A DNA stretch of 15,630 nt from JAQAZP01 sp032127265 (GCA_032127265.1 JAQAZP010000274.1:1-15630), one strand, 5' to 3'. Numbered from the stretch's first letter, positions 1 through 7,345 are shown. The notes: a model not told the origin generated them from the sequence alone. Translations and numbers: made by a program.

Positions 1-1518
1 CTCGTTGAAGAAGCCGTCCCAGGCGTTGGGCTGCAACTGCTTGATGCCCAGGCTCAGCCGCTGGTTCTCGGTGTCGATGTTGAGAATCACGGCCTCGGCC
101 ACGTCACCCTTCTTGAGAATTTCCGAGGGGTGTTTGATGCGCCGGGTCCAGGACATGTCGGAGATGTGCACCAGGCCGTCAATACCCTCTTCAACCTCGA
201 TGAAGGCCCCGAAGTCGGTGAGGTTGCGCACCCGGCCGCTGATCACGGTACCGATGGCGTACTTGTCCTGGATCAACTCCCAGGGGTTGGGCTCGGTCTG
301 CTTCAGACCCAGGGAAATACGCCGGGCGCGGGGATCGATATCGAGGACCATGGTCTCCACGATGTCGCCGATGGCCACGACCTTCGAGGGGTGTTTGACC
401 CGCTTGGTCCATGACATCTCGGAGACGTGGATTAAACCCTCGATGCCCACTTCCAGTTCGACGAAGGCGCCGTAGTCGGTGAGGCTGACCACCTTGCCGC
501 GAACCCTGGATCCCACCGGGTATTTCTCTTCGGCGCTTTCCCAGGGATCGGGAGTTTTCTGTTTGTAGCCCAGTGATACCCGCTCGCGCTCGCGGTCGAA
601 TTTGAGCACCACCACTTCCACCTCGTCGCCGACGATGAACAACTCCGAGGGATGGCTGACCCGGCCCCAGGACATGTCGGTGATGTGGAGCAGCCCGTCG
701 AGACCGCCAAGGTCGATGAAGGCGCCGTACTCGGTGATGTTCTTCACCATGCCCTTGATCATCTTCCCTTCCTCCAGCGAGGTCAGGGTGTCGCTCTTCT
801 TGATCACGTTTTCCTCTTCCAGCACGATCTTGCGGGAGAGGACAATATTGCCGCGGCGCTTGTTGAGCTTGATTATCTTCATCCGGAATTCCTGGCCCCG
901 GAGGCTCTCCAGGTTCCGCACCGGGCGCACATCAACCTGAGACCCGGGGAGGAAAGCGCGAATGCCGATGTCGACGGCCAGACCGCCCTTGATCCTCTCG
1001 ATCACCCGGCCGGTGATGACCCGGTCTTCCTTGTAGGCTACCTCGATGGTCTTCCAGACCTTCATCCGTTCGGCCTTCTCCTTGGAGAGGACCACGTAGC
1101 CGTCCTGGTTCTCGGTGCGCTCGAGGAGAACCTCCACCTCGTCGCCCACCGCTATCATCACCTTGCCCGACTCTTCGATGAACTCGAAAATATCTATGAC
1201 ACCCTCGGACTTGTACCCGATGTCGACCATCACCTCCTGGTCGGTGATTTTGAGCACTTTGCCGGAAACCACCTCGCCCTCGGCGAGATTCTTGAAACTC
1301 TGGTCGTAAAAGGCCAGCAGCTTCTCGTAATCCTCGGTGGTTTCCAGATCGGTGTCGCCGATCTGATCGTTGATGAAGTCCTCGAGCTTCTCCTTGCTTT
1401 CTTTCTTGGGTTTTTCCGGGGTGGTGATTTCATCCACCGCAGTGTCTTCGCTGTTTTCAGACGCAGACAGGTTCTCGGCATCCTGTGCCTGGTTGGGTTG
1501 ATGGTTTAGAGTTTCCAT
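1..1518 (-). CDS. rpsA: 30S ribosomal protein S1 (C-terminus beyond window)
   Basis: This is ribosomal protein S1, the multidomain RNA-binding protein that brings mRNA to the 30S subunit. The visible 506 residues contain five S1 (OB-fold) repeats. The first begins near residue 75. The third to fifth carry the classic pattern of YGAF or FGAF, then GLxHI/V-S/T-(D/E)MSW, then HPSE/K and a final SLG-x-KQ. The reading frame is still open at base 1, just after the fifth repeat, so a sixth repeat and the C-terminus lie outside the window. The ATG at 1518 is preceded by AAGGAGG at 1532-1538, a rather long 13-nt spacer, and no nearer in-frame start is seen. An acidic, Gln/Glu/Ser-rich N-terminal extension of about 60 residues precedes the region that aligns with the short E. 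coli N-terminus. It lies downstream of cmk and plsC, a common arrangement, and is probably driven by the consensus promoter at 2281-2309. Confidence 0.97.
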   Translation of the reverse strand, partial: METLNHQPNQAQDAENLSASENSEDTAVDEITTPEKPKKESKEKLEDFINDQIGDTDLETTEDYEKLLAFYDQSFKNLAEGEVVSGKVLKITDQEVMVDIGYKSEGVIDIFEFIEESGKVMIAVGDEVEVLLERTENQDGYVVLSKEKAERMKVWKTIEVAYKEDRVITGRVIERIKGGLAVDIGIRAFLPGSQVDVRPVRNLESLRGQEFRMKIIKLNKRRGNIVLSRKIVLEEENVIKKSDTLTSLEEGKMIKGMVKNITEYGAFIDLGGLDGLLHITDMSWGRVSHPSELFIVGDEVEVVVLKFDRERERVSLGYKQKTPDPWESAEEKYPVGSRVRGKVVSLTDYGAFVELEVGIEGLIHVSEMSWTKRVKHPSKVVAIGDIVETMVLDIDPRARRISLGLKQTEPNPWELIQDKYAIGTVISGRVRNLTDFGAFIEVEEGIDGLVHISDMSWTRRIKHPSEILKKGDVAEAVILNIDTENQRLSLGIKQLQPNAWDGFFNE

Positions 1519-1531
1519 TTGCGGGCGTAAG

Positions 1532-1538
1532 CCTCCTT
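1532..1538 (-). promoter_or_regulatory. Shine-Dalgarno of rpsA
   Basis: AAGGAGG on the minus strand lies 13 nt before the rpsA ATG. The match to the anti-SD is strong, but the spacing is longer than the usual 5-9 nt. It supports the ATG at 1518 because no alternative in-frame start lies closer. Confidence 0.7.
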
Positions 1539-1623
1539 CACACAGTTGATTTTTCTGAAAACGGCAACGCTGGTGGCGCTGGCCGCTCTCACGACGAAGC
1601 CGGACAGGAATTCCGCCCGTTCG

Positions 1624-2241
1624 TCACCGCAGGTCGTATATTTTCTGCAGCACCCTGTGGGTGAACTGCAGGTAGACCTCTTTTCGTCCGGCCCCCGCCG
1701 GTTCGGCCCCCCTGACGTCAGGAGGCGGCAGGGGTTCGCCAAAGGCAACAACTACCCGACCCGGCCGGGGAAAAGCCTTGCCTGGCGGAAGCAGCATATC
1801 GCTGCCGATGATTCTGGTGGGAATTACGGGCGATCCGGCTCGAGAGGCCACCATCGCCATTCCCGGTTTGGCTTTTGACTTTCCGCCACCGCCGTGAAAC
1901 CGTGATCCTTCAGGAAAAAACACCAATCCATCGCCCCTCTCCAGAATGTCCAGAGAGTGCTGGATGGCATCACGGTCGTTGCCCCCCCGACGAACGGGAA
2001 AGGCGTTCATCTTTCTGAGCAGAAAAGCCCCCAGCCGATAGCGGAACAACTCTGCCTTGGCAAAGTAGGCCAGTTTCCTCCTGGTGGCCAGACCAAGAAG
2101 AAAGGGGTCGAGATTGCTTTGGTGGTTGGAAGCAAAGACGAAAGAGCCCCGGGCAGGGACGTTTTCGGCTCCTTTCACTTCAAGTCTCACAAAGAGCTTG
2201 AACACCAGAACAGCAAGCAGTTTGACGATGCTGTAAAACAA
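1624..2241 (-). CDS. plsC: 1-acyl-sn-glycerol-3-phosphate acyltransferase
   Basis: This is a 205-residue PlsC/LPLAT-family acyltransferase, expected to acylate lysophosphatidic acid at the inner face of the cytoplasmic membrane to give phosphatidic acid for phospholipid synthesis. The catalytic NHxxxxD block is at residues 39-45 (NHQSNLD). The AFPVRRGG block is near 80-87 and the FPEGSR glycerophosphate-binding block is at 109-114. The N-terminus (about residues 4-18) is hydrophobic and likely dips into the membrane. The length is typical for small bacterial PlsC proteins. The start is a TTG at 2241 with only a weak GGGTGG-like SD before it; no ATG fits the N-terminal alignment better. It sits between cmk and rpsA, where some relatives carry ispH, and begins about 33 nt after the predicted transcription start of the 2281-2309 promoter. 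The family is certain; the exact acyl acceptor is inferred. Confidence 0.92.
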   Translation of the reverse strand: MFYSIVKLLAVLVFKLFVRLEVKGAENVPARGSFVFASNHQSNLDPFLLGLATRRKLAYFAKAELFRYRLGAFLLRKMNAFPVRRGGNDRDAIQHSLDILERGDGLVFFPEGSRFHGGGGKSKAKPGMAMVASRAGSPVIPTRIIGSDMLLPPGKAFPRPGRVVVAFGEPLPPPDVRGAEPAGAGRKEVYLQFTHRVLQKIYDLR

Positions 2242-2280
2242 CCGTCGACCACCCGAACCTTTCCAAGCGAAACGCGGCGA

Positions 2281-2309
2281 ATTATATAAGAGGGTCTGGG
2301 CCTTGTCAA
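2281..2309 (-). promoter_or_regulatory. Consensus sigma-70 promoter for plsC-rpsA
   Basis: On the minus strand TTGACA (2309-2304) is followed after exactly 17 bp by TATAAT (2286-2281). Both hexamers are perfect matches to the E. coli housekeeping consensus. The predicted start site is near 2274, giving a leader of about 33 nt before the plsC TTG codon. Its position inside the cmk-to-plsC gap suggests independent high-level transcription of plsC and ribosomal protein S1. Confidence 0.88.
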
Positions 2310-2321
2310 GTCAAACCCATA

Positions 2322-2337
2322 CTATTTCAATAAATAG
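2322..2337. repeat. Small AT-rich inverted repeat upstream of the plsC promoter
   Basis: CTATTT and AAATAG form a 6-bp stem with a 4-base loop, lying 12 bp upstream of the -35 box. The sequence CTATTTCAA found here (2322-2330) recurs in the same orientation at 2375-2383. It could be a weak hairpin after cmk, an UP-like AT-rich patch or an operator; nothing in the sequence decides between these. Confidence 0.4.
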
Positions 2338-2402
2338 GCACGATCAGGCCCTCGGGCCGGAGCCCAGTTCGTGGCTATTTCAAGACCGCCAAAACCGTCC
2401 CT

Positions 2403-3137
2403 TCAGCAGAGCAACCAGTGCATTTTCCGAATCATGTAATTCACCACCTGTCCCGGGTCCATGTCCCCCGAATCCACCAGGTGGGCATCCGGGGTGCGGA
2501 CCAGTGGAGAATCCTCGCGGGTGCTGTCGTCATGATCCCGTTGGGCCAACTGTCTCAGAAGCTCTTCGAGGGGCAGTGCCTCTCCCCGCTCAAGAAGTTC
2601 AAGCCGGCGGCGACTGGCCCGAATATCGAGGCCGGCATCGAGGTAGAACTTGATATCGGCGTCTGGAAAGACCTTGCTGCCGATGTCCCGGCCGTCCATC
2701 ACCACCCGGCCCCGGGTTCCGGTCTGTTGCTGGAGGGCCACCAGCCGGCGCCGCACCGCAGGGATGGCTGACACCGCTGAGGCCAGTCGCCCAATTTCGG
2801 CCGTGCCGATTTCGCCGGTGACGTCGGTCCCTTCCACCAGGATCCTTGCCCCACGGTCCCCTTCCGGTGGCAGATAGAGGATCTCCATGTCTTCCACGGC
2901 CGCGGCCACCCGCTCAGGCTGGTCCACCGGGATACCCATGAGGTTCAGTTGCCAGGCCGCGGCACGATACATGGCGCCGGAGTTGATGTAGAGATAGCCG
3001 AGGCGTCGGGCGAGCATCTGGCCGGCAGTGCTCTTCCCCGAGGCCGCGGGCCCATCGATGGCCACCACCAGCTGAAGAGCGCCAAGGGCGCGGGCCATCG
3101 GTTCCGTGCCGCCCTGGTCAAGCGGTGGGTTTCCCAT
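2403..3137 (-). CDS. cmk: Cytidylate kinase (CMP kinase)
   Basis: Cytidylate kinase phosphorylates CMP and dCMP with ATP, recycling the CMP released by RNA turnover and lipid synthesis in the cytoplasm. The P-loop GPAASGKST is at residues 29-37, directly after the beta-strand LVVAIDG. The CMP-binding motif VVMDGRDIGSKVFPDA and the lid/substrate motif QRDHDDSTREDSPL are both present, as expected for bacterial Cmk. At 244 residues it is about 15-20 longer than usual because of the N-terminus. An internal ATG at 3098 (residue 14) would give a more typical length, but its upstream sequence is poor, and the ATG at 3137 has an AGG 7 nt ahead and lies only 8 nt after the hisC stop. It is followed by a 161-nt gap with a strong promoter for plsC-rpsA. 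The cmk-rpsA neighbourhood is conserved in many proteobacteria. Confidence 0.95.
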   Translation of the reverse strand: MGNPPLDQGGTEPMARALGALQLVVAIDGPAASGKSTAGQMLARRLGYLYINSGAMYRAAAWQLNLMGIPVDQPERVAAAVEDMEILYLPPEGDRGARILVEGTDVTGEIGTAEIGRLASAVSAIPAVRRRLVALQQQTGTRGRVVMDGRDIGSKVFPDADIKFYLDAGLDIRASRRRLELLERGEALPLEELLRQLAQRDHDDSTREDSPLVRTPDAHLVDSGDMDPGQVVNYMIRKMHWLLC

Positions 3138-3145
3138 GGTCAGAC

Positions 3146-4249
3146 CTACCCCTTTCCGCGGCCAATAACCTTCTCCAGGGCCTTGATGAACCGCTGGTTC
3201 TCCTCCGGGAGACCGGTGGACACCCTGAATGAATTCGGGAAGCCGTATCCGGCCATGGGACGGACGATTACGCCCTCCTGGAGAAATGCCGAGAAAGCCT
3301 CTTTGCTGGTCAGGGCAGTGCTGACCAGGATGAAATTGCCGAAAGACGGCGTGTATTCAACGCCCAGACGATCCAGCTCACCCTGGATGTAGGTGATTCC
3401 CTCCCGGTTCCGGGCAACACTCTTTTCCAGGTGCTTCCAGTCATCCAGCGCATGGAGAGCGGCCAGCTGGCAGAGTGAGTTCGTATTGAACGGGGAGCGG
3501 ATCTTGTTCAGCCCGGAAATGATCTCCTCGGAGGCCACCCCGTAGCCCACCCGCAGTCCGGCCAGTCCGTAGGCCTTGGAAAAGGTACGCAGGATGACGA
3601 TATTTCGGCCCTGCTCAAGGTAGCGGAAGGAATCTGGATAGTCCGGGTGGTCCATGTACTCGAAATAGGCTTCGTCCATCAGGACCAGTACATGATCGGG
3701 AATCGAATCGAAGAAATGGTCCACCGCCGCCCGGTCCACCATGGTTCCGGTGGGATTGTTGGGATTGGCGATGTACGCCAGCTTGGTGTTGCCGTTCATC
3801 GCCGCCGTCATGGCCTCCAGGTCGTGGGTCACACCGTCGGCCATGGGAATCATCACCGCGTTGCCGTTCACCGCCTGGGTGGCGAGAAAGCACATGATAA
3901 ATGCGCCGGCGGACATCACCGCGTTGTCCCGGGGGCCGAGAAAGGTCCGGCAGGCCATTTCGATCACGTCCACCGAACCGTTGCCCAGGATAATCTGCTC
4001 CTCACCGACTCCGTGGACTGCGGCCAGCCTTTTTCTCAGGTAATACCCGCTGCCGTCCGGATAGAGGTTCAACGATTTCAGGGCGCTGCCCAGGGCGGCC
4101 AGGGCCAGCGGTGACGGTCCCAGCGGATTCTCGTTGGAGGCCAGCTTGCAAACATTGCTGATGCCCAGTTCCCGTTGCACCTCCTCAATGGGCTTGCCGG
4201 GGACATACGGATTCAGGGCACGGATGTTTTCGGGCAGAAAATCCTTCAC
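3146..4249 (-). CDS. hisC: Histidinol-phosphate aminotransferase
   Basis: This is a fold-type I PLP aminotransferase of the HisC family, converting imidazole-acetol phosphate and glutamate to L-histidinol phosphate and 2-oxoglutarate. With the GTG start it has 367 residues, normal for HisC. Visible motifs are SNENPLGPS near 43-50, ANPNNPTGT at 161-169, DEAYFEY at 192-198 and FSKAYGLAGLR with the Schiff-base lysine at about 225. I chose the GTG at 4249 because GGAGG lies 5 nt before it; the longer frame from a TTG at 4261 would place that SD inside the coding sequence. The stop is 8 nt before cmk and the gene follows rluB by 33 nt, so it is probably co-transcribed. It stands apart from other his genes, so a wider role in phenylalanine or tyrosine transamination is possible, as known for some HisC paralogues. 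Confidence 0.93.
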   Translation of the reverse strand: MKDFLPENIRALNPYVPGKPIEEVQRELGISNVCKLASNENPLGPSPLALAALGSALKSLNLYPDGSGYYLRKRLAAVHGVGEEQIILGNGSVDVIEMACRTFLGPRDNAVMSAGAFIMCFLATQAVNGNAVMIPMADGVTHDLEAMTAAMNGNTKLAYIANPNNPTGTMVDRAAVDHFFDSIPDHVLVLMDEAYFEYMDHPDYPDSFRYLEQGRNIVILRTFSKAYGLAGLRVGYGVASEEIISGLNKIRSPFNTNSLCQLAALHALDDWKHLEKSVARNREGITYIQGELDRLGVEYTPSFGNFILVSTALTSKEAFSAFLQEGVIVRPMAGYGFPNSFRVSTGLPEENQRFIKALEKVIGRGKG

Positions 4250-4282
4250 GGCGTCCTCCAATACGAATGATGGATTGTGGTG

Positions 4283-5140
4283 CTAACTTTTTCCTCGGCC
4301 AGATTTCCCCTTGGCATCCGGCGGCCGCTTCCGCTTGGTTCCGGGCCGTTTGAACGGTTCTCCGGGATTGCGCAGGGCCTTTATTTCCGGGCTGGTCAAT
4401 CTGCGGTGCTCCCCCGGGGCGATACCCCGGGCCTTGACCGTACCGATGGCTTCCCTGGTCAGCCGGACCACCGGATGGCCGATCATTTCGAACATCCGGC
4501 GTATCTGGTTCTTTCGTCCTTCGCCAATCACCACCTGCAACTGACAGTTTTTCACTTTTCCTGGGATAACGGTGATCCGGGCCGGCCGGGTGCGCCGGCC
4601 GTCCAGCACCATGCCGGCCCGCAAACGGTCCAGTTGTCCTTTTTCGGGCAGGCCGCGGACCTTGACCCGGTAGGTCTTGCGGCAGCCGTGCCGGGGATGG
4701 GCGATCTTCTGGGCCAAGGCGCCGTCGTCAGTGAGGACGATCAGTCCGTCGGTATTGAAGTCCAGACGTCCTGCCGGGAACAGCCGCCCGGGGGGCAGGC
4801 CGGGAATATCCCCCAGGCAGGGACGGCCCTCCGGGTCGCTCATGGTGGAGACCATACCCCGGGGCTTGTTGTAGAGGATGTACTGGAGCTGGTGCGGGGC
4901 ATGGACGTAAAGCAGGAGCTTCCCGTCGAGCGAAACACGGTCTGTGCGTGAATCGACCCTTTTCCCGGGGGAGATTTCCGTAACTCCGTTGACCTTGACC
5001 CGTCCTTCACCGATCAGGTCGCCGGCCTTGCGTCGCGAAACGCCGCCGCCAACGACCACCACCCGCTGGAGTCGCTCGCCTTGAGGGCTACTCTTCTCCG
5101 CCGGTTTCCCCCCGGCTGTCTTCGCTGGAGTGCTGTTCAC
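4283..5140 (-). CDS. rluB: 23S rRNA pseudouridine synthase, RluB/RsuA family
   Basis: A pseudouridine synthase of the RsuA/RluB/RluE/RluF group, which isomerises a specific uridine in rRNA (position 2605 of 23S rRNA for RluB). An S4 RNA-binding domain lies at about residues 21-66 (ERLQRV, then SRRKAGDLI and VKVNG). The catalytic domain follows: YILYNKPRGMVST near 87-99, the GRLD motif at 124-127 with the catalytic Asp127, GLIVLTDDG, and EGRKNQIRRMF. The C-terminus is a Lys/Arg-rich tail. The start is uncertain. The open frame extends to 5266 inside scpB, but the GTG at 5140 leaves a short linker before the S4 domain and gives 285 residues, close to the family norm; any start after the scpB stop would truncate the S4 domain. 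The gene therefore overlaps scpB by 53 nt. Confidence 0.92.
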   Translation of the reverse strand: MNSTPAKTAGGKPAEKSSPQGERLQRVVVVGGGVSRRKAGDLIGEGRVKVNGVTEISPGKRVDSRTDRVSLDGKLLLYVHAPHQLQYILYNKPRGMVSTMSDPEGRPCLGDIPGLPPGRLFPAGRLDFNTDGLIVLTDDGALAQKIAHPRHGCRKTYRVKVRGLPEKGQLDRLRAGMVLDGRRTRPARITVIPGKVKNCQLQVVIGEGRKNQIRRMFEMIGHPVVRLTREAIGTVKARGIAPGEHRRLTSPEIKALRNPGEPFKRPGTKRKRPPDAKGKSGRGKS

Positions 5141-5735
5141 TTTCTTTTTCCAGTTCTTCGAGTTGCGGTTGATCACCCTCTGCATGGGGCGGACCGGCTT
5201 CCTCGGTGGCAATGAACTGCTCGAACTCTTCCATGTCGGGCAGGTCCTTGAGATCCCGCAGGCCAAACTGAAGCAAAAACTCCCTGGTGGTCCCGTACAG
5301 AATTGGTCGGCCCACCACGTTCTTCCGCCCCTGCATGCGGAGCAGTTTGCGGCCCAGGAGGGTTTTCAAGGGGGCATCGGACTGGACCCCCCGAACATCG
5401 GCGATTTCGGGCTGAGTGATCGGTTGCCGGTAGGCAACGATGGCCAGCACCTCCAGTGCCGCACGACTCAGCCGGGCGGCCTTGCGATCCTGGTTGAGCG
5501 CCCGGATCCAGTGCGCATAGTCGGGCTTGGAGATCATCTGGTGGCCGCCGGCCACTTCACGGATATAGATCCCGCGATTCTCCTCAAGACAGGAAGCGGC
5601 CAGTTCTTCCAGCAGGGTCTTGGCCTCGTCCTTGCTGATTTCGTCAACTGCCGCGGCAATTTTCTTGGCCGAGACCGGTTCGGCAGCGGCAAAAACCAGC
5701 GCCTCAACCAGTGCTTTCTTCTCTGATTCCTTCAT
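5088..5735 (-). CDS. scpB: Segregation and condensation protein B
   Basis: ScpB binds the kleisin ScpA and, with SMC, forms the bacterial condensin that compacts and segregates the chromosome. The 215 residues contain two winged-helix domains. The N-terminal one covers KALVEALVFAAAEPVSAKKIAAAV. The second spans about 85-165 and includes the signature AALEVLAIVAYRQPITQPEIADVRGV and the end motif GRPILYGTTREFLLQFGL. A Glu/Ser-rich acidic tail of about 35 residues follows, a normal feature of ScpB. The ATG at 5735 has GGAAAG upstream at a suitable distance, inside the end of scpA. It overlaps scpA by 32 nt and rluB by about 53 nt, indicating translational coupling within one operon. Confidence 0.96.
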   Translation of the reverse strand: MKESEKKALVEALVFAAAEPVSAKKIAAAVDEISKDEAKTLLEELAASCLEENRGIYIREVAGGHQMISKPDYAHWIRALNQDRKAARLSRAALEVLAIVAYRQPITQPEIADVRGVQSDAPLKTLLGRKLLRMQGRKNVVGRPILYGTTREFLLQFGLRDLKDLPDMEEFEQFIATEEAGPPHAEGDQPQLEELEKESEQHSSEDSRGETGGEE

Positions 5736-6519
5736 TGCTGATTCTTTCCAGTTCCTCGTCGGATACGGTCTTGAACACCCGGAGCGTTTCGAACCGTTTG
5801 CGCTGCAGTACCCTGATTACCTGCAGGCGCATCAGTTCCAGGATAGCCAGGAAAGTGGCCACCAGCATGGAGCGGCCCATCATTTTTCCGCCCTGGTCCA
5901 CGAAAATCTCGTGGAAGTCCAGAGATCTCGCGCCGCGCAGGCGGCCGGCCAGCCGGCGGATCATTTCCCCGATGGAGGTCCGCTTGCGCTCGATGTGCAT
6001 TCCTGCCGGCTCGGCCTCCAGCCGTTCGCTGATCTCGCGAAACGCTTCCACCAGATCAAAGAGGGTAACCTCCAGATAGGGCTCGCCATCCTCGTCCACT
6101 TCGGTGGGCGGCCCGCCCCGGGGCCAGAGCGAATCCTGGTGCAGCCGTTTTTCGGCCAGCCGCTGAGCCGCTTCACGGAAGCGCTGGTACTCTTCCAGTT
6201 CGCGGTAGAACAGCTCTTCCGGATCCTCCCCGTCCCCGGTGACGTCCTCCACGTGCTGCAGCAGCTCCCGCGGGATGAGCACCCTCGACTTGAGATAGAC
6301 CAGGCTGGCCGCCATCAGCAGGAACTCCCCGGCCACGTTGAGGTCCAGATCCTTGAGCAGGTCGAGATACTTGAGATACTCGTCGGCAATGGTCGCGATG
6401 GGGATGTCCCGGATATCCATCTCCTCCTTGCGCACCAGGTGAAGCAGGAGATCAAGCGGCCCCTCGAAAATATCGAGTTTAACCTGCCAGCGTTGATCCT
6501 GGGGGATGGACGAGTTCAC
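5704..6519 (-). CDS. scpA: Segregation and condensation protein A
   Basis: ScpA is the kleisin subunit that bridges the heads of SMC and recruits ScpB. The 271-residue protein begins with the family hallmark KLDIFEGPLDLLLHLV (residues about 14-29), then DIRDIPIATIADEYL and the LLMAASLVYLKSRVLIP segment that contacts SMC. A charged linker of about 100 residues follows. The C-terminus (about 215-255) is the winged-helix region, with SMLVATFLAILELMRLQVI. Translation starts at a GTG (6519) preceded by AGGGAA at about 7 nt. It lies 107 nt downstream of the membrane protease gene, in a gap with a candidate weak promoter. Some relatives have trpS in this gap; here there is none. Confidence 0.96.
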   Translation of the reverse strand: MNSSIPQDQRWQVKLDIFEGPLDLLLHLVRKEEMDIRDIPIATIADEYLKYLDLLKDLDLNVAGEFLLMAASLVYLKSRVLIPRELLQHVEDVTGDGEDPEELFYRELEEYQRFREAAQRLAEKRLHQDSLWPRGGPPTEVDEDGEPYLEVTLFDLVEAFREISERLEAEPAGMHIERKRTSIGEMIRRLAGRLRGARSLDFHEIFVDQGGKMMGRSMLVATFLAILELMRLQVIRVLQRKRFETLRVFKTVSDEELERISNEGIREESTG

Positions 6520-6572
6520 TTCAACGTTCCCTGTTCTCGAGCGGACGCCCGGCTACCGATTCCGGCCCCGGA

Positions 6573-6602
6573 GTTATACCCCCTGCCGCACCTTCGGGGC
6601 AA
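6573..6602 (-). promoter_or_regulatory. Possible promoter before scpA
   Basis: On the minus strand TTGCCC (6602-6597) and TATAAC (6578-6573) are separated by 18 bp, matching 4/6 and 5/6 consensus positions. It lies in the gap between the protease gene and scpA and would allow separate transcription of scpA-scpB-rluB-hisC-cmk. The context is GC-rich and the match moderate. Confidence 0.35.
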
Positions 6603-6626
6603 GTACTGCGTCAGTAAACGCGGTGA

Positions 6627-7280
6627 TTACAGTCCCAGCAAAGCCTCGGTCAGACGCACGACAACGTAGACGTAGGAATTGATCAGCCCGGAAAACATCA
6701 GGACAATCAGGATGACGAAACCGTACGGCCTGATGGTGTCGAGAAATGACAGGGCCCGGTAGGGAAGGAATCCGGAAAGAATCCCTCCGCCGTCCAGAGG
6801 GGGAATGGGGATCAGGTTGAACGCGGCAAGGATCAAATTGATGATCGCGCACCACTTGAAAAAAATGAGGACGCCGACCAGCGCTGAAGCCCCGACAATC
6901 GTGATCAATTGGGTCTGCACGGCTATCAGCAGCCGAAATAGAACGATCGAGCAGAGGGCCAGGGCGATATTGCTCAACGGTCCGGCAGCGGAGATCAGGG
7001 CACTGTCCCGCAGGGGCCGCCGCAGGTTATTCGGGTTAACCGGTACCGGCTTGGCCCAGCCGAATACCGGCAGGTTGGAGATCGCCAGCAGGATCGGGAA
7101 GATCAGACTGCCGAAGATGTCCACGTGGGCCATCGGGTTGAGGCTGATCCGACCCAGCATGCGGGCCGTGGGATCGCCCAGACGGTCGGCCGACCAGGCA
7201 TGGGCCGACTCGTGCACGGTGATCGCCAGTGCGAATACCACGAACTGCAAAATAGCGCTGCCCCAATCTATTCCGCCCAC
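6627..7280 (-). CDS. M50 family (site-2 protease type) membrane metalloprotease
   Basis: A polytopic membrane protein of peptidase family M50, the intramembrane zinc proteases that cleave membrane-anchored substrates. With the GTG start it has 217 residues. The zinc-binding HExxH motif is HESAH at 23-27, within the first membrane segment. The AGPLSN motif is at about 99-104, and the third ligand region NLIPIPPLDGG is at about 155-165, with Asp163. GWAKPVPVNP near 74-83 is typical of the short, PDZ-less subgroup. About five to six membrane helices are apparent. The GTG at 7280 is chosen because GGAGG lies 5 nt before it; the longer frame from a TTG at 7292 would start inside that SD. Its substrate is unknown. 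It leads the minus-strand cluster and has a good promoter at 7317-7345. Confidence 0.92.
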   Translation of the reverse strand: MGGIDWGSAILQFVVFALAITVHESAHAWSADRLGDPTARMLGRISLNPMAHVDIFGSLIFPILLAISNLPVFGWAKPVPVNPNNLRRPLRDSALISAAGPLSNIALALCSIVLFRLLIAVQTQLITIVGASALVGVLIFFKWCAIINLILAAFNLIPIPPLDGGGILSGFLPYRALSFLDTIRPYGFVILIVLMFSGLINSYVYVVVRLTEALLGL

Positions 7281-7316
7281 GATTTCCTCCAAATGGTTGT
7301 AATAATTGAAGTAAAT

Positions 7317-7345
7317 AAAATATCACAGGGGCCTTCCCCTGTCAA
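7317..7345 (-). promoter_or_regulatory. Sigma-70-type promoter for the M50 protease gene
   Basis: On the minus strand a perfect TTGACA (7345-7340) is followed after 17 bp by TATTTT (7322-7317), a 4/6 match to the -10 consensus. The start site would be near 7310, about 30 nt before the GTG start at 7280, with GGAGG between. The spacer is occupied by an 18-bp perfect inverted repeat described separately. Confidence 0.7.
7325..7342. promoter_or_regulatory. 18-bp palindrome inside the protease promoter (possible operator)
   Basis: ACAGGGG and CCCCTGT form perfect 7-bp arms around a 4-base centre. The palindrome covers half of the -35 box and most of the spacer, where a bound repressor would block RNA polymerase. 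Read on the minus strand it is followed by GATATTTTATTT, so a weak intrinsic terminator for transcription coming from upstream is the alternative. Confidence 0.5.

Noticed and set aside
200..760. Near-repeated DNA blocks within rpsA, considered as a direct repeat array
   Set aside because: These are the homologous S1 domain repeats of the protein, with the conserved DMSW and HPSE codons, not a separate DNA repeat.
652..1509. A 285-residue plus-strand open frame opposite rpsA
   Set aside because: The opposite strand is unambiguous ribosomal protein S1; the plus-strand translation is a compositional shadow with no motifs.
1506..1751. An 81-residue minus-strand frame bridging plsC and rpsA, considered as a remnant of ispH
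   Set aside because: Its translation shows no IspH cysteine motif or other recognised pattern, half of it overlaps plsC out of frame, and it runs through the rpsA Shine-Dalgarno.
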